Of a DNA stretch of 64,000 bases, positions 49,914 to 58,242 are shown piece after piece. Under the pieces are notes generated by a model. That model did not search any database and had not been told where the DNA came from. It saw only the letters and a list, made by a program, of their open reading frames with translations. Every line of letters starts with the position of its first letter. Positions within the stretch are counted from its first letter, which is position 1. Position numbers and translations under genes: made by a program. Source of the DNA: Deltaproteobacteria bacterium (GTDB lineage Bacteria; Myxococcota; Myxococcia; Myxococcales; Anaeromyxobacteraceae); NCBI GenBank assembly GCA_016214955.1, contig JACRMN010000012.1, positions 434,001-498,000 on the forward strand. Direction: 5' to 3'.

Positions 49914-51811
49914 CGGCTGGAGCCCTTCCCGGCCAGCAGCCGCTCCATCTCGGACACGGTCCGGTCGAGGAGCCGGGCGGCCGCCTCGACCGCCTCCGGC
50001 CGCGTCAGGTCCACGCCGGCGCCGCGGAGCAGGTCGAGGGGAGGCCTGGAGGAGCCGCCGCGCAGCATCCCCAGGTAGGCGTCGCGGGCCGGTGCCCCCT
50101 GCTTCTCGATGCGCTCCGCCAGGGCGATGCCCGCCGAGAGGCCCGTGGCGTACGAGAACATGTAGTACTTGTAGTAAAAGTGCGGAACCATGGCCCACTC
50201 CACCTCGTCGTCCGGGCCGACCTCGAAGTCGGGGCCGTACCAGGCGCGCACCAGCTCCCCGTAGGTGCGGTTGAGCCAGCCGGCGTTGAGCGGCGTTCCC
50301 TTCTCGGCCGCCTCGTGGGCCCGCAGCTCGAACTCGGCGAACAGGGTCTGGCGGTAGATGGTGGTGCGGATCTTGTCGGCCAGCTCCGACAGCAGGACCA
50401 GCCGCTCGCCGTCGCTCCTGGCGTGGCGCATCAGGTGGTCGGAGAGCAGCTTCTCGTTCACCGTCGAGGCGATCTCGGCCACGAAGGGCACGTAGCCCGA
50501 GGTGACGTAGGGCTGGGCCTGGCCGGCCAGCCAGCTGTGCAGGGCGTGGCCGAACTCGTGGGCCAGCGTGGAGAGGTCGTCCACGTCGTCCTGGTAGTTC
50601 ATGAAGACGAAGGGGTGGACGCCGTGCACGAAGCTGCAGGAGGCGCCGCTGTCCTTGTCCTGGTGCGGGTAGAGGTCGAGCCAGCCGGAGCGCGGGTCCA
50701 GCCCCTGCCGCAGCACCCTGCCGTACTCGGGCCCCAGCGGTGCCAGGGCCTCGGGCAGGATGCGCTGGGCCTCGGCGTAGGGCACCTTCTGCGAGGCGCC
50801 CGGGGTGATGGGCGGGTACAGGTCGAAGTAGCGGACCTTGTCGAGCTTCATCACCTTCTTGCGCAGGGAGACGTACCGGTGCAGGGGCGCCAGGTTGCTA
50901 CGCACCGCCGAGACCAGGTTGCGGTAGACGGCCGGGTCGATCTCGTCCTTGTCGAGGTAGGCCTCGAGCGCGGTGGGATAGTGGCGGGCGCGGGCCAGCA
51001 TCACGTCGAGGTTCATCTGGCCGGCGAAGGTGGCGGCGAAGGCGTCCTGGTAGCGGCGCAGCGTGCCCAGGACCGCGTCGGTGGCCTCCTGGCGCACCTT
51101 GCGGTCGGGCGAGGCGCGCAGCGCGCCGAAGCGGGAGAAGCTGAGCGCCACCTGCTTGCCGGTCTCGTCGTGCACCGGGGGCAGCGCCAGGTCGGCCCGC
51201 AGCGCCTTGAAGGCCTTCTCGTGGTCGGAGGGAAGCTCGTTGAGGTCGATCTCGGCCCAGAGGTTGTCGCCGGCAAGCGACAGGACGCGCTCGGCCTCGG
51301 GGGGCAGCACCCGGGCCCGGCGGCGGCGCAGGCCGTCGAGGTAGGGCCGGTAGCCTGCCAGGCGCGGCTCGGCGACGTTTGCCCGGGCCAGGGCCGCGTC
51401 GTCGAGCGCCAGCACCTCGTCGCGCAGGTTCGCCGAGAGGGTCATGAGCTTCGACATGGCGTCGAGCGCCCGGTCGTTGCGGTCCTGGGCAGCCGCGTCG
51501 CGCAGGGCCGTGTGCTGCCGGAGGTTGGCCCAGAGGGTGAGCTTGTTGGTGAGCAGCCGGGCCTCGAAGTAGACGGCCAGGGCGTCGGCCAGCGCCCGGG
51601 GCTCGGCCAGCTTGCCGCGCGCCGCCAGCCGCTCGCGCAGGCGGGCGGCCTGCGCCAGCCCTTCCTCGAAGGCCTTCTCGCCGTCGACGAGCGGCGAGAG
51701 GTTCCACTTGTAGACGTCCGGGATCCGGGCCCTGTCGGCGGCGGCGTCGGGAGCGTGGTTCGGCAGCGGCGCGGCGGCGGCCAGGGTGGCGGCGAGGAGG
51801 GGAGCGAGCAT
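49910..51811 (-). CDS. pepF: Oligoendopeptidase F family M3 metallopeptidase
   Basis: The 633-residue protein has the zinc site HEFGH (His418, Glu419, His422) in LAHEFGHALHSW, and the typical downstream ETVNEKLLS equivalent (STVNEKLLSDHLM) with the third ligand Glu. It cleaves short peptides. The N-terminus (LAPLLAATLAAAAPLPNHAP) looks like a signal peptide although it lacks positive charges, so the enzyme may be periplasmic, unlike most PepF proteins. Full length otherwise. Confidence 0.9.
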   Translation of the reverse strand: MLAPLLAATLAAAAPLPNHAPDAAADRARIPDVYKWNLSPLVDGEKAFEEGLAQAARLRERLAARGKLAEPRALADALAVYFEARLLTNKLTLWANLRQHTALRDAAAQDRNDRALDAMSKLMTLSANLRDEVLALDDAALARANVAEPRLAGYRPYLDGLRRRRARVLPPEAERVLSLAGDNLWAEIDLNELPSDHEKAFKALRADLALPPVHDETGKQVALSFSRFGALRASPDRKVRQEATDAVLGTLRRYQDAFAATFAGQMNLDVMLARARHYPTALEAYLDKDEIDPAVYRNLVSAVRSNLAPLHRYVSLRKKVMKLDKVRYFDLYPPITPGASQKVPYAEAQRILPEALAPLGPEYGRVLRQGLDPRSGWLDLYPHQDKDSGASCSFVHGVHPFVFMNYQDDVDDLSTLAHEFGHALHSWLAGQAQPYVTSGYVPFVAEIASTVNEKLLSDHLMRHARSDGERLVLLSELADKIRTTIYRQTLFAEFELRAHEAAEKGTPLNAGWLNRTYGELVRAWYGPDFEVGPDDEVEWAMVPHFYYKYYMFSYATGLSAGIALAERIEKQGAPARDAYLGMLRGGSSRPPLDLLRGAGVDLTRPEAVEAAARLLDRTVSEMERLLAGKGSSR

Positions 51812-52065
51812 GCGGGCGATCTCCGGGTTGGCGGCGGCGCGGGCGGGCGGGCCGCCCGCGGGGCAGCGCAGGATAGCGCCGCGCCAGGCGGAGTCGAGGG
51901 GCCGGCGGACGCTGGCCCACCCATCGGGGTTCGCCCTCCCGCCCCCTTCTCACCCGAAGCACTGGACACGGGCCGTGCTTTCCCCGGACGATCGCCGGAC
52001 AGCGGGGCGGGATCTCGAGGCAGCGGCGCGGGGCCCCCGTCTCCCCGCGCCGGCGGAGGCAGTCC

Positions 52066-52869
52066 ATGGCGACCTTGCTCAGCGTGATCAGCCTGAAGGG
52101 CGGCGTGGGCAAGACCACGGTGAGCCTCAACCTGGCAGTGGCCCTGGCGCAGCGCGGGCGCAGCACCCTCCTCGCCGACCTCGATCCCCAGGGCGGCATC
52201 GGCCACGCCCTGGCCCGCCCCGACACCGAGCTGCGCGGGCTGGCCGAGCTGCTCATGCACGAGGCCACGCCGGCGCAGGCCGTGCTCCGCACCACCATCC
52301 CCAACCTGTCGCTCCTGCCGCGCGGGCGCCTCGACCCGGTGCAGATCCCGGCCTACGAGGAGGCGATGGCGCGGGGCGCGCTGCCGGCGCCGATGCGGCA
52401 GGTGGAGCAGGGCTTCGACCTGGTGCTGCTCGACACCCCGGCCGGCCTCGGGCCGGTGACGCGGGCGGCGCTGGCCCTGTCTCGCTACGTGCTGGTGGCC
52501 ACCCAGGCCGAGCCGCTGGCGCTGCGCTCGGTGGGCCAGGTGCTGCGGGTGGTGGAGCACGTGCGCACCCATGAGAACCCGGGGCTGCGGCTGCTCGGGA
52601 TCTTGCCCACCATGGTGGACGGGAGCGGCGGCACGGGCCTGGCGGAGCTGCCGGGCGACCTCACCAGCGTGCTCTCGGCGGTGATCCCCCGCTCCGAGGC
52701 CATCTCCGAGGCCAGCCGGCGCGGCCTCCCGCTGGCCATGCTGGAGCAGCCGCTCCGGGCCGAGGCCAACCACTTCGCGGTGCTGGCCGCCGAGGTGGAG
52801 GCGCTGGTGGAGCGGCATGCACGGGGCGAGGCGCCACCCGAGGGGCACGCCCTCGGCGCCGGGCGCTAG
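52066..52869 (+). CDS. ParA/MinD-family ATPase (orphan)
   Basis: The 267-residue protein has the deviant Walker A KGGVGKTTV (about residue 10), Walker A-prime LLADLDPQGGIGHAL and Walker B VLLDTPAGLGP. ParA-type ATPases move DNA or protein cargos. No ParB or parS-like repeat is adjacent, so it is more likely an accessory positioning ATPase, as are several in myxobacteria. The following LysM gene lies 143 bp away. Confidence 0.85.
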   Translation: MATLLSVISLKGGVGKTTVSLNLAVALAQRGRSTLLADLDPQGGIGHALARPDTELRGLAELLMHEATPAQAVLRTTIPNLSLLPRGRLDPVQIPAYEEAMARGALPAPMRQVEQGFDLVLLDTPAGLGPVTRAALALSRYVLVATQAEPLALRSVGQVLRVVEHVRTHENPGLRLLGILPTMVDGSGGTGLAELPGDLTSVLSAVIPRSEAISEASRRGLPLAMLEQPLRAEANHFAVLAAEVEALVERHARGEAPPEGHALGAGR

Positions 52870-53012
52870 CCGGAGCCGCGGGCGGAGGCGGCACTTCGCG
52901 CCGCGTACCCAGATGGGTTCGGGTCGGTCCTCACCGCCGGCGCTAAGTTGCGGGCCTCCCGGTGAAGGTGGAGCCGCGCAGCGCCCGGGAGGACGCGTCC
53001 CGGAGGTGCACC

Positions 53013-53210
53013 ATGGCAGACGAGCCCAAGGCGCCGCCCGACAACGAGTTCACCCAGTGGCACGTGGTGGTGAAGGGCGACACGCTCGGCAAGATCTCCG
53101 CGAAGTACTACGGGGATCCCTCGCTGTACCGCAAGATCTTCGAGGCCAACCGCGACCTCATCAAGAACCCCGACCTCATCCAGGTCGGGTGGAAGATCCG
53201 CATCCCCTGA
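53013..53210 (+). CDS. Small LysM-domain protein (65 aa)
   Basis: The protein is essentially one LysM domain: WHVVVKGDTLGKISAKYYGDPSLYRKIFEANRDLIKNPDLIQVGWKIRIP. It has no signal peptide and resembles the short cytoplasmic LysM proteins related to YgaU/phage baseplate LysM. ATG 53013 follows CCGGAGGTGCACC. It is 25 bp upstream of a helical lipoprotein gene, with which it may be co-transcribed. Confidence 0.88.
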   Translation: MADEPKAPPDNEFTQWHVVVKGDTLGKISAKYYGDPSLYRKIFEANRDLIKNPDLIQVGWKIRIP

Positions 53211-53235
53211 GCGGCATTCACGGAGGGAGGACCAG

Positions 53236-53814
53236 ATGACGACCGCACGGAAGCTCCTGGCCACGATCGGAATGGCAACACTCCTGGTGGCGTGCACCGA
53301 CGCCGCCAAGGCGCCGGCCGAGGCGGCCATGAAGGCTGCCGAGACGGCCATGGGCGACCTCAAGGGCGAGGTGCTCAAGCTGGCCCCGGCCGAGGTGAAG
53401 GCGGCGCAGGACGCGTTCGCCGGCGCCAAGGCGCTCATCGCCAAGGAGGACTACAAGGGCGCGCTGGCAGCGGCCGGGGAGATCCCGGCCAAGGTGAAGG
53501 CGGCCCTGGCGGCCGCTGCCGCCAAGAAGGACGCGCTGCTGAAGACCTTCAACGAGGCGATCGGGAGCCTCCCCAACATGGCGTCGGCCATCAAGAGCCG
53601 GCTCGACATCCTCTCCCAGGCCAAGAAGCTCCCCGCCGGCCTCGACAAGGCCGGGCTGGACAAGGCCAAGGAGGGGCTGGCCGGCCTGGAGGCGGGGATC
53701 GCCAAGGCCACCGATCAGTTCAAGGGCGGCGCCATGGACGAGGCCATCGCCCAGGCCCAGGCGCTGAAGGCCAAGGGCACCGAGATCATGAAGTCCATCG
53801 GGCTGAGCCAGTAG
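53236..53814 (+). CDS. Helical lipoprotein, Ala/Lys-rich
   Basis: The 192-residue product has a lipoprotein signal (IGMATLLVACTDAAKAP, lipid Cys at about 20) and a mature part made of long amphipathic helices rich in Ala and Lys (EVKAAQDAFAGAKALIAKEDYKGALAAAGEIPAKVKAAL). It resembles periplasmic coiled-coil lipoproteins in overall character only. The GGAGGGAGG ribosome binding site is strong. A hairpin follows the stop. Confidence 0.78.
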   Translation: MTTARKLLATIGMATLLVACTDAAKAPAEAAMKAAETAMGDLKGEVLKLAPAEVKAAQDAFAGAKALIAKEDYKGALAAAGEIPAKVKAALAAAAAKKDALLKTFNEAIGSLPNMASAIKSRLDILSQAKKLPAGLDKAGLDKAKEGLAGLEAGIAKATDQFKGGAMDEAIAQAQALKAKGTEIMKSIGLSQ

Positions 53815-53835
53815 TCCAGCCGGGCAGACGATCGA

Positions 53836-53866
53836 GAGGGCGTCCGGGCGCTGCCCGGGCGCCCTC
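53836..53866 (+). terminator. Hairpin terminator after the helical lipoprotein gene
   Basis: A 14-bp stem with one G-U pair and a 3-nt loop lies 21 bp after the stop codon. No T run follows. Confidence 0.65.
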
Positions 53867-54023
53867 CTCGCTCGTGGGCCCGGCACGGAGGGCTGGCCCC
53901 TCGCGGCGCCCGCGCGCCGCGGAGGAGGGGCGGAGCCGGTGCGCCAGATCGGCCCTGCGCCACGGCGCCGCGCCGCGGTGAGCGGCCGCCGGCCGTGTCC
54001 GTCGCCGCGCGATACTAGGCTGC

Positions 54024-55145
54024 ATGGAGGACGCCAGCGCGCGGCACACGACCGGAGCCCCTGGCGAGCCCGCACCCGACGTGCGGCTGGGCCGCTACCG
54101 GGGCTGCCTGCTGGGCGGCGCCGTCGGCGACGCCCTCGGGGCCGCGGTCGAGTTCTCCACCCTCGACGAGATCCGGCGCGCCTTCGGCCCCAGGGGCATC
54201 CGCGAGCCGGCGCCGGCCCACGGCCGCACCGGCGCCATCACCGACGACACCCAGATGCTGCTCTTCACCGCCGAGGCGCTGATCCGCGCGCGCCACCGGC
54301 AGGCGGGCCAGGGCGTGGCCTCGCTGGAGCACGTCTGCCTCCAGGCCTACTGGCGCTGGCTGCGCACCCAGGGCGAGCGGCCGGCGACGCGCATCGGCGG
54401 CGCGGGCGAGGAGGGCTGGCTCTTCGGGCTGCGCAGCCTGCACGCCCGCCGCGCTCCGGGCAACACCTGCCTGGCGGCGCTGCGCTCCGGGCTGCTGGGG
54501 AGCCCCCGCGAGCCCCTCAACGACAGCAAGGGCTGCGGCGGTGTCATGCGCATCGCGCCGGTGGGGCTGGCGGCGGACGATCCCTTCGAGACGGGCCAGC
54601 GGCTGGCGGCGCTGACGCACGGCCACCCCACCGGCTACCTGGCCGCCGGCTTCTTCGCCGAGGTGATCGCCGTCCTGGCGCGGGGCCAGGGGCTGGGGCC
54701 GGCCATCGAGCAGGCACTGGAGCTGGCGCGGCGGACGCCCGGCGCGGCGGAGGTGGTGGCGGCGGTGGAGCGCGCCGTGCGGCTGGCGCGCTGCAGCGAC
54801 GGGACCTTCCAGGACGTGGAGAGCCTGGGGGCGGGATGGGTGGCCGAGGAGGCCCTGGCCATCGCCCTCTACAGCGCGCTCCAGGCCCGGGACTTCGCCC
54901 ACGGCGTGCGCATGGCGGTGAACCACTCCGGCGACAGCGACTCCACCGGCAGCATGGCCGGCAACCTCCTCGGCCTCCTGCACGGCGAGGAGGGCATCCC
55001 GGCGGGCTGGCTCGCCTGCCTGGAGCTGCGCGCCGAGATCGCCGAGGTGGCGCACGACCTGTGGTGGCACTTCGCGGCCGAGCCGCCGGCGCCCTGCGCG
55101 GAGCGGCCCGGCTGCGGCCAGTGGGAGAAGTACCCGGGCCTGTGA
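54024..55145 (+). CDS. ADP-ribosylglycohydrolase family protein
   Basis: The 373-residue protein has the ARH fold motifs: GCLLGGAVGDALGAAVEF, the metal-binding TDDTQM near residue 75 and the C-terminal NHSGDSDSTGSMAGNLLG, with the Asp residues that bind two magnesium ions. It removes ADP-ribose from proteins or small molecules. No DraT or toxin partner is adjacent. A GATACT hexamer ends 7 nt before the ATG. The C-terminal CAERPGCGQWEKYPG tail is extra. Confidence 0.9.
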   Translation: MEDASARHTTGAPGEPAPDVRLGRYRGCLLGGAVGDALGAAVEFSTLDEIRRAFGPRGIREPAPAHGRTGAITDDTQMLLFTAEALIRARHRQAGQGVASLEHVCLQAYWRWLRTQGERPATRIGGAGEEGWLFGLRSLHARRAPGNTCLAALRSGLLGSPREPLNDSKGCGGVMRIAPVGLAADDPFETGQRLAALTHGHPTGYLAAGFFAEVIAVLARGQGLGPAIEQALELARRTPGAAEVVAAVERAVRLARCSDGTFQDVESLGAGWVAEEALAIALYSALQARDFAHGVRMAVNHSGDSDSTGSMAGNLLGLLHGEEGIPAGWLACLELRAEIAEVAHDLWWHFAAEPPAPCAERPGCGQWEKYPGL

Positions 55146-55157
55146 CGGCGCCGCCGC

Positions 55158-56120
55158 TCACTCCCGGTACAGCCCGGCCAGCTCCTCCACCCGCTCCCGC
55201 AGCCCCTCGCGGGCCTCGGGCGGCGCCTCGATCTCCGCCTGGCCGCCCCAGCCCAGCACCCAGCCGTAGAGGTAGTTGCCGGGGGCGACCCGGGTGGTGA
55301 CGGCCACGCTGCCGCCGGGCCGCTCCTCGGCCTCGGGCCAGCGCTCCCTCGCCAGCGGCGCCGCGGCGCCGTCGAAGCGGACCTTCACCTCGCGCTCGTT
55401 GCCCGACTGGAAGTAGAGGTGGCGCGCCCGGTAGCGCGCCGGGTCGGGCCCGCGGTGCTCGGCGAAGGTGCGGGTGCCCAGCACCACCGAGACGATGCGG
55501 TCCAGCCGGTAGAGGTGCTCCTCGCCCTTCTCCACGTTCCAGGCCGCCAGGTACCAGTGGCCGTCCTGCGGGAACAGGAGGCGCGGCTCGAGGCGGCGGC
55601 GCGCCGAGGCGCCGACGTTCTCGGCCCGGTACTCCACCTCTGCCTCCAGCCTCCTCTCGATGGCCTCCTCCAGCGCGCTGGCCCACTCCCCCGGCGGCGC
55701 CACCAGGAAGTCGGTGCCGCGGGCCAGCCGCTCCGCCTCCTCGCGGAGCGACTCGGGAACGGCGCGGCGCAGCCGCTTCACCGCCGAGGAGACGGCCGCT
55801 CCGGCGTGGCCGTCGAGCGGCCGCAGCGCGGCCAGGAGCGCCGCCCCCTCGCGGAGCGAGAGCGGCGGCGGCGCCACGAAGCGGGACACGGCGTCGACGA
55901 TCACCCGGCCGTCCTCCACCGAGACGACGACGAAGTCCTCGGGCATGGAGGGGCCGATGTCGAGCGAGCCCACGGCGGTGACGTCGTCGAGCAGCTCGCG
56001 CTCGCTGCGGGCGCCGGTGAGCTTCACGGCCGCGGCGAGCGACAGGCCGCGGGGGCCGGCCTCGAAGCCGGCGGGGAGCAGGAGCAGCACGCGCCGCAGG
56101 CGGGCCAGGAAGGGCTTCAC
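55158..56120 (-). CDS. WYL-domain regulator (PafC-like position)
   Basis: The 320-residue protein starts at GTG 56120 with a 4-bp overlap on the preceding WYL gene. It begins with a helical HTH-like region (FLARLRRVLLLLPAG, LAAAVKLTGARSERELLDDV) and has a full WYL domain with HWYLAAWNVEKGEEHLYRLDRI and a C-terminal WCX-type extension (VAPGNYLYGWVLGWGGQAEI). WYL proteins bind nucleic acids or ligands; paired WYL proteins such as PafB/PafC control DNA-damage genes. Confidence 0.85.
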   Translation of the reverse strand: MKPFLARLRRVLLLLPAGFEAGPRGLSLAAAVKLTGARSERELLDDVTAVGSLDIGPSMPEDFVVVSVEDGRVIVDAVSRFVAPPPLSLREGAALLAALRPLDGHAGAAVSSAVKRLRRAVPESLREEAERLARGTDFLVAPPGEWASALEEAIERRLEAEVEYRAENVGASARRRLEPRLLFPQDGHWYLAAWNVEKGEEHLYRLDRIVSVVLGTRTFAEHRGPDPARYRARHLYFQSGNEREVKVRFDGAAAPLARERWPEAEERPGGSVAVTTRVAPGNYLYGWVLGWGGQAEIEAPPEAREGLRERVEELAGLYRE

Positions 56121-57172
56121 CGGGCGGCCTCCAGGCGGGAGCGCAGCCCGGCGAGGATCTGGCGGGCCAGGGCCCGCCCTTCGGCCGGCTCGATCAGCTC
56201 GGCCTCGGGCCCCCAGGCGAGCGCCTGGCGCACCAGCCCGGGCAGGTTGCGGACGGTGAGGCGGGCGGTGCGGGAGCCGTCCGGCTCGGTGGTGAGCTTC
56301 GCCCCGGGCAGGAGCCTCGCGGCCACGGCGGCCAGCGAGCCGCGGAAGCGGACCGCCGCCTCCCGCGGGCCGTGCGCCAGGTAGTCCCAGGGCTGCTGGC
56401 GCGACCAGGTGCGGATGTCGAAGCTGGCGGGGATCCGGTAGTCGGGCTTGCGCGGGTCCCGCGGCACGAGCTTCAGGGAGCGGACGCGGCGCAGGAAGAA
56501 CACCCGCGGCGCCTGCCGCAGGTGGCAGTGGCCGGCGAAGATCCACTCGCCGCGGCGCCAGGCGTAGCCGTGGAGGTCGAGCCGCCGCTCGGTGGGCTCC
56601 TCGCCCGGCCGCGCGTAGCGCAGGAGCAGGGTGTGGCGCCTCTCCAGCGCCTCGGCCAGCCGGGCGAGGTGCCTGCGCAGCGCCGCAGGCTCGGGGGAGA
56701 CGCCGTCGGTCTCCAGCGTGGCGGCCCGTGGCGGCAGGCCCCCGGTGCCCACAACCAGCTTGCGCAGCGCCAGCTCGAGCTCGTCGCGCAGCGGGTGGTC
56801 GTGGTTGCGCAGCGCCGACTGGCCGGCGAGCCACACCGCGGCCGCCTCCTGCGGCGGGAACTCCAGGCGGGGGAGGAAGGCGGCCCCGGTGTCCACCACG
56901 TAGGCGCCCGCCTCGCCCAGCTCGGCGACGTGGCGCACCGGCACGCCCAGCGACTCGAGGTCGCCCTTGTCGCGGGTGAACTTCTTCTCCCGCGCCGCGT
57001 CCGAGCCCACGTAGTCGTCGGGGAAGGCCTCGTAGATCTGCTCGCGGGTGACCGGCTCGCCCTGCGCCGCGAACCAGGCGGCCAGGCGGAGGAGACGCGT
57101 CTCGGCGGAGGGAGCCCGGGCCATCGAGGACCCCGAGTGTATCCGAAGCGCCGGGGGGCGCGGGCCGCTCAT
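56117..57172 (-). CDS. WYL-domain transcriptional regulator (PafB-like position)
   Basis: The protein has an N-terminal winged helix (ETRLLRLAAWFAAQGEPVTREQIYEAFPDDYVG, then KKFTRDKGDLESLGVPV), a WYL domain with GEWIFAGHCHLRQAPRVFFLRRV and a C-terminal WCX region. ATG 57172 overlaps the upstream gene by ATGA; ATG 57124 would fit the winged-helix start better and remains possible. With the next gene it forms a PafBC-like pair beside addAB. Confidence 0.87.
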   Translation of the reverse strand: MSGPRPPALRIHSGSSMARAPSAETRLLRLAAWFAAQGEPVTREQIYEAFPDDYVGSDAAREKKFTRDKGDLESLGVPVRHVAELGEAGAYVVDTGAAFLPRLEFPPQEAAAVWLAGQSALRNHDHPLRDELELALRKLVVGTGGLPPRAATLETDGVSPEPAALRRHLARLAEALERRHTLLLRYARPGEEPTERRLDLHGYAWRRGEWIFAGHCHLRQAPRVFFLRRVRSLKLVPRDPRKPDYRIPASFDIRTWSRQQPWDYLAHGPREAAVRFRGSLAAVAARLLPGAKLTTEPDGSRTARLTVRNLPGLVRQALAWGPEAELIEPAEGRALARQILAGLRSRLEAAR

Positions 57173-57720
57173 CGGCGCTCGTCCCCCGGTCTGGTGACGG
57201 CCGGCGGCGGGCCGAGCAGCTCCGCCCCCGGCCCCAGGGACGCGACAAGCTGCGTCAAGGCGAGGAGGTCGGTGACCCGCAGGTGGCAGAGGAGCAGCGC
57301 GGGACCGGCGCGCTCCTGGAGGGCGGCGGGGAAGAGCGCGCCGGCGAGGTCGAGGAGCGGCGGCGCCAGGCGCACCGTCGCCAGCACCGGCGCCGGGTCG
57401 CCGGGCCGGAGGTAGCCGACGAGCGAGAAGAAGGCGGCGTCGAGGCCGGAGGGCAGGAGCCGCTCGTCGGCCCGGCCCCGGGCCAGCCGGGCGTGGAGGA
57501 TGCGGTCGGCGCGGAAGTGGCGCAGCGCCCGGCGCAGGTGGCAGTGGGCGGCGAGCAGCCAGTGGTCGCCGCGCCAGCCGAGCGCGAGAGGGGTGACGGT
57601 GCGCGCCGTCTCGGTGCCGCCGGCGTCGAGGGTGCCGAGCCGCAGGCGGCGCCCCGACGACACGGCGCGGGCAACGGCGAGGAGCCGGGAGAGGCGCCCA
57701 GGCCCCGTCGCCGCGCCCAC
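57169..57720 (-). CDS. WYL-domain protein without DNA-binding part
   Basis: The 183-residue product, from GTG 57720, contains only a WYL-like core (ALGWRGDHWLLAAHCHLRRALRHFRADRI) and a WCX-like tail (PGDPAPVLATVRLAPPLLDLAGALF). It lacks the winged helix of its neighbour, and no earlier start codon extends the frame. It may be a truncated paralogue or a ligand-binding partner of the two downstream WYL proteins. Confidence 0.65.
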   Translation of the reverse strand: MGAATGPGRLSRLLAVARAVSSGRRLRLGTLDAGGTETARTVTPLALGWRGDHWLLAAHCHLRRALRHFRADRILHARLARGRADERLLPSGLDAAFFSLVGYLRPGDPAPVLATVRLAPPLLDLAGALFPAALQERAGPALLLCHLRVTDLLALTQLVASLGPGAELLGPPPAVTRPGDERR

Positions 57721-57733
57721 GCCGCCCCCCGCG

Positions 57734-58204
57734 TCAGGCCCGCGCCAGCGGGGCGTCGGCCCGCAGCTTCTCCGCGAAGCGGGCCGCCGCCCAGCGCAGC
57801 GCGCCCAGGCAGCGCTCCAGGTGGTGGGCGTTGAGCGGCTGGCCTCCCAGGAAGAGCTCGGCCTGCAGCTCGTAGAACTCGCCGGCCGGGTCGAGGAAGA
57901 ACTTCACCACCTTGGCGTCGGCCTGCGCGTCGTGCCCGGCGCGCAGCAGCGTCTCCGGCGGGAGGGTGGGCTCCTCGTCGAGCCGGTAGCCGAGGCAGAT
58001 GCCGACGAAGTCGGGGTCCTCCTCGTTGATCCGCAGGTTGAAGCGGCGGCCCTCGGCCTTGAAGTCGATGGAGTGGAAGGGACCGTCGGGGTCTCGCGGG
58101 TGGGGGCGGTAGCCCTCCTCGGCGAGCAGGTCGAGGAGCCGGGCTGCGGGGGAGGTGGTGTTCCGGGCCTTGGCGGGAACCTCGCTGGGAGTGATGGTTG
58201 CCAT
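57734..58204 (-). CDS. Hypothetical YbjN-like protein
   Basis: The 156-residue soluble protein has RLLDLLAEEGYRPHPRDPDGPFHSIDFKAEGRRFNLRINEEDPDFVGICLGYRL, which resembles the YbjN/type III chaperone-like fold, and a helical C-terminus (AHHLERCLGALRWAAARFAEKL). Function unknown. A TACGCT hexamer ends 6 nt before its ATG. Confidence 0.6.
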   Translation of the reverse strand: MATITPSEVPAKARNTTSPAARLLDLLAEEGYRPHPRDPDGPFHSIDFKAEGRRFNLRINEEDPDFVGICLGYRLDEEPTLPPETLLRAGHDAQADAKVVKFFLDPAGEFYELQAELFLGGQPLNAHHLERCLGALRWAAARFAEKLRADAPLARA

Positions 58205-58215
58205 GCCTGAAGCGT

Positions 58216-58242
58216 AGCCGGGGGACGGACACGGCCCCGGCT
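58216..58242 (-). terminator. Hairpin at the end of the addA gene
   Basis: Perfect 8-bp arms (AGCCGGGG and CCCCGGCT) with an 11-nt loop start at the last base of the addA stop codon, reading leftward. The stem partly covers the -10 hexamer of the next leftward gene. Confidence 0.4.

Noticed and set aside
52066-52869. Chromosome partition locus or replication origin
   Set aside because: There is no ParB, no parS-like repeat and no DnaA-box cluster near the ParA-like gene.
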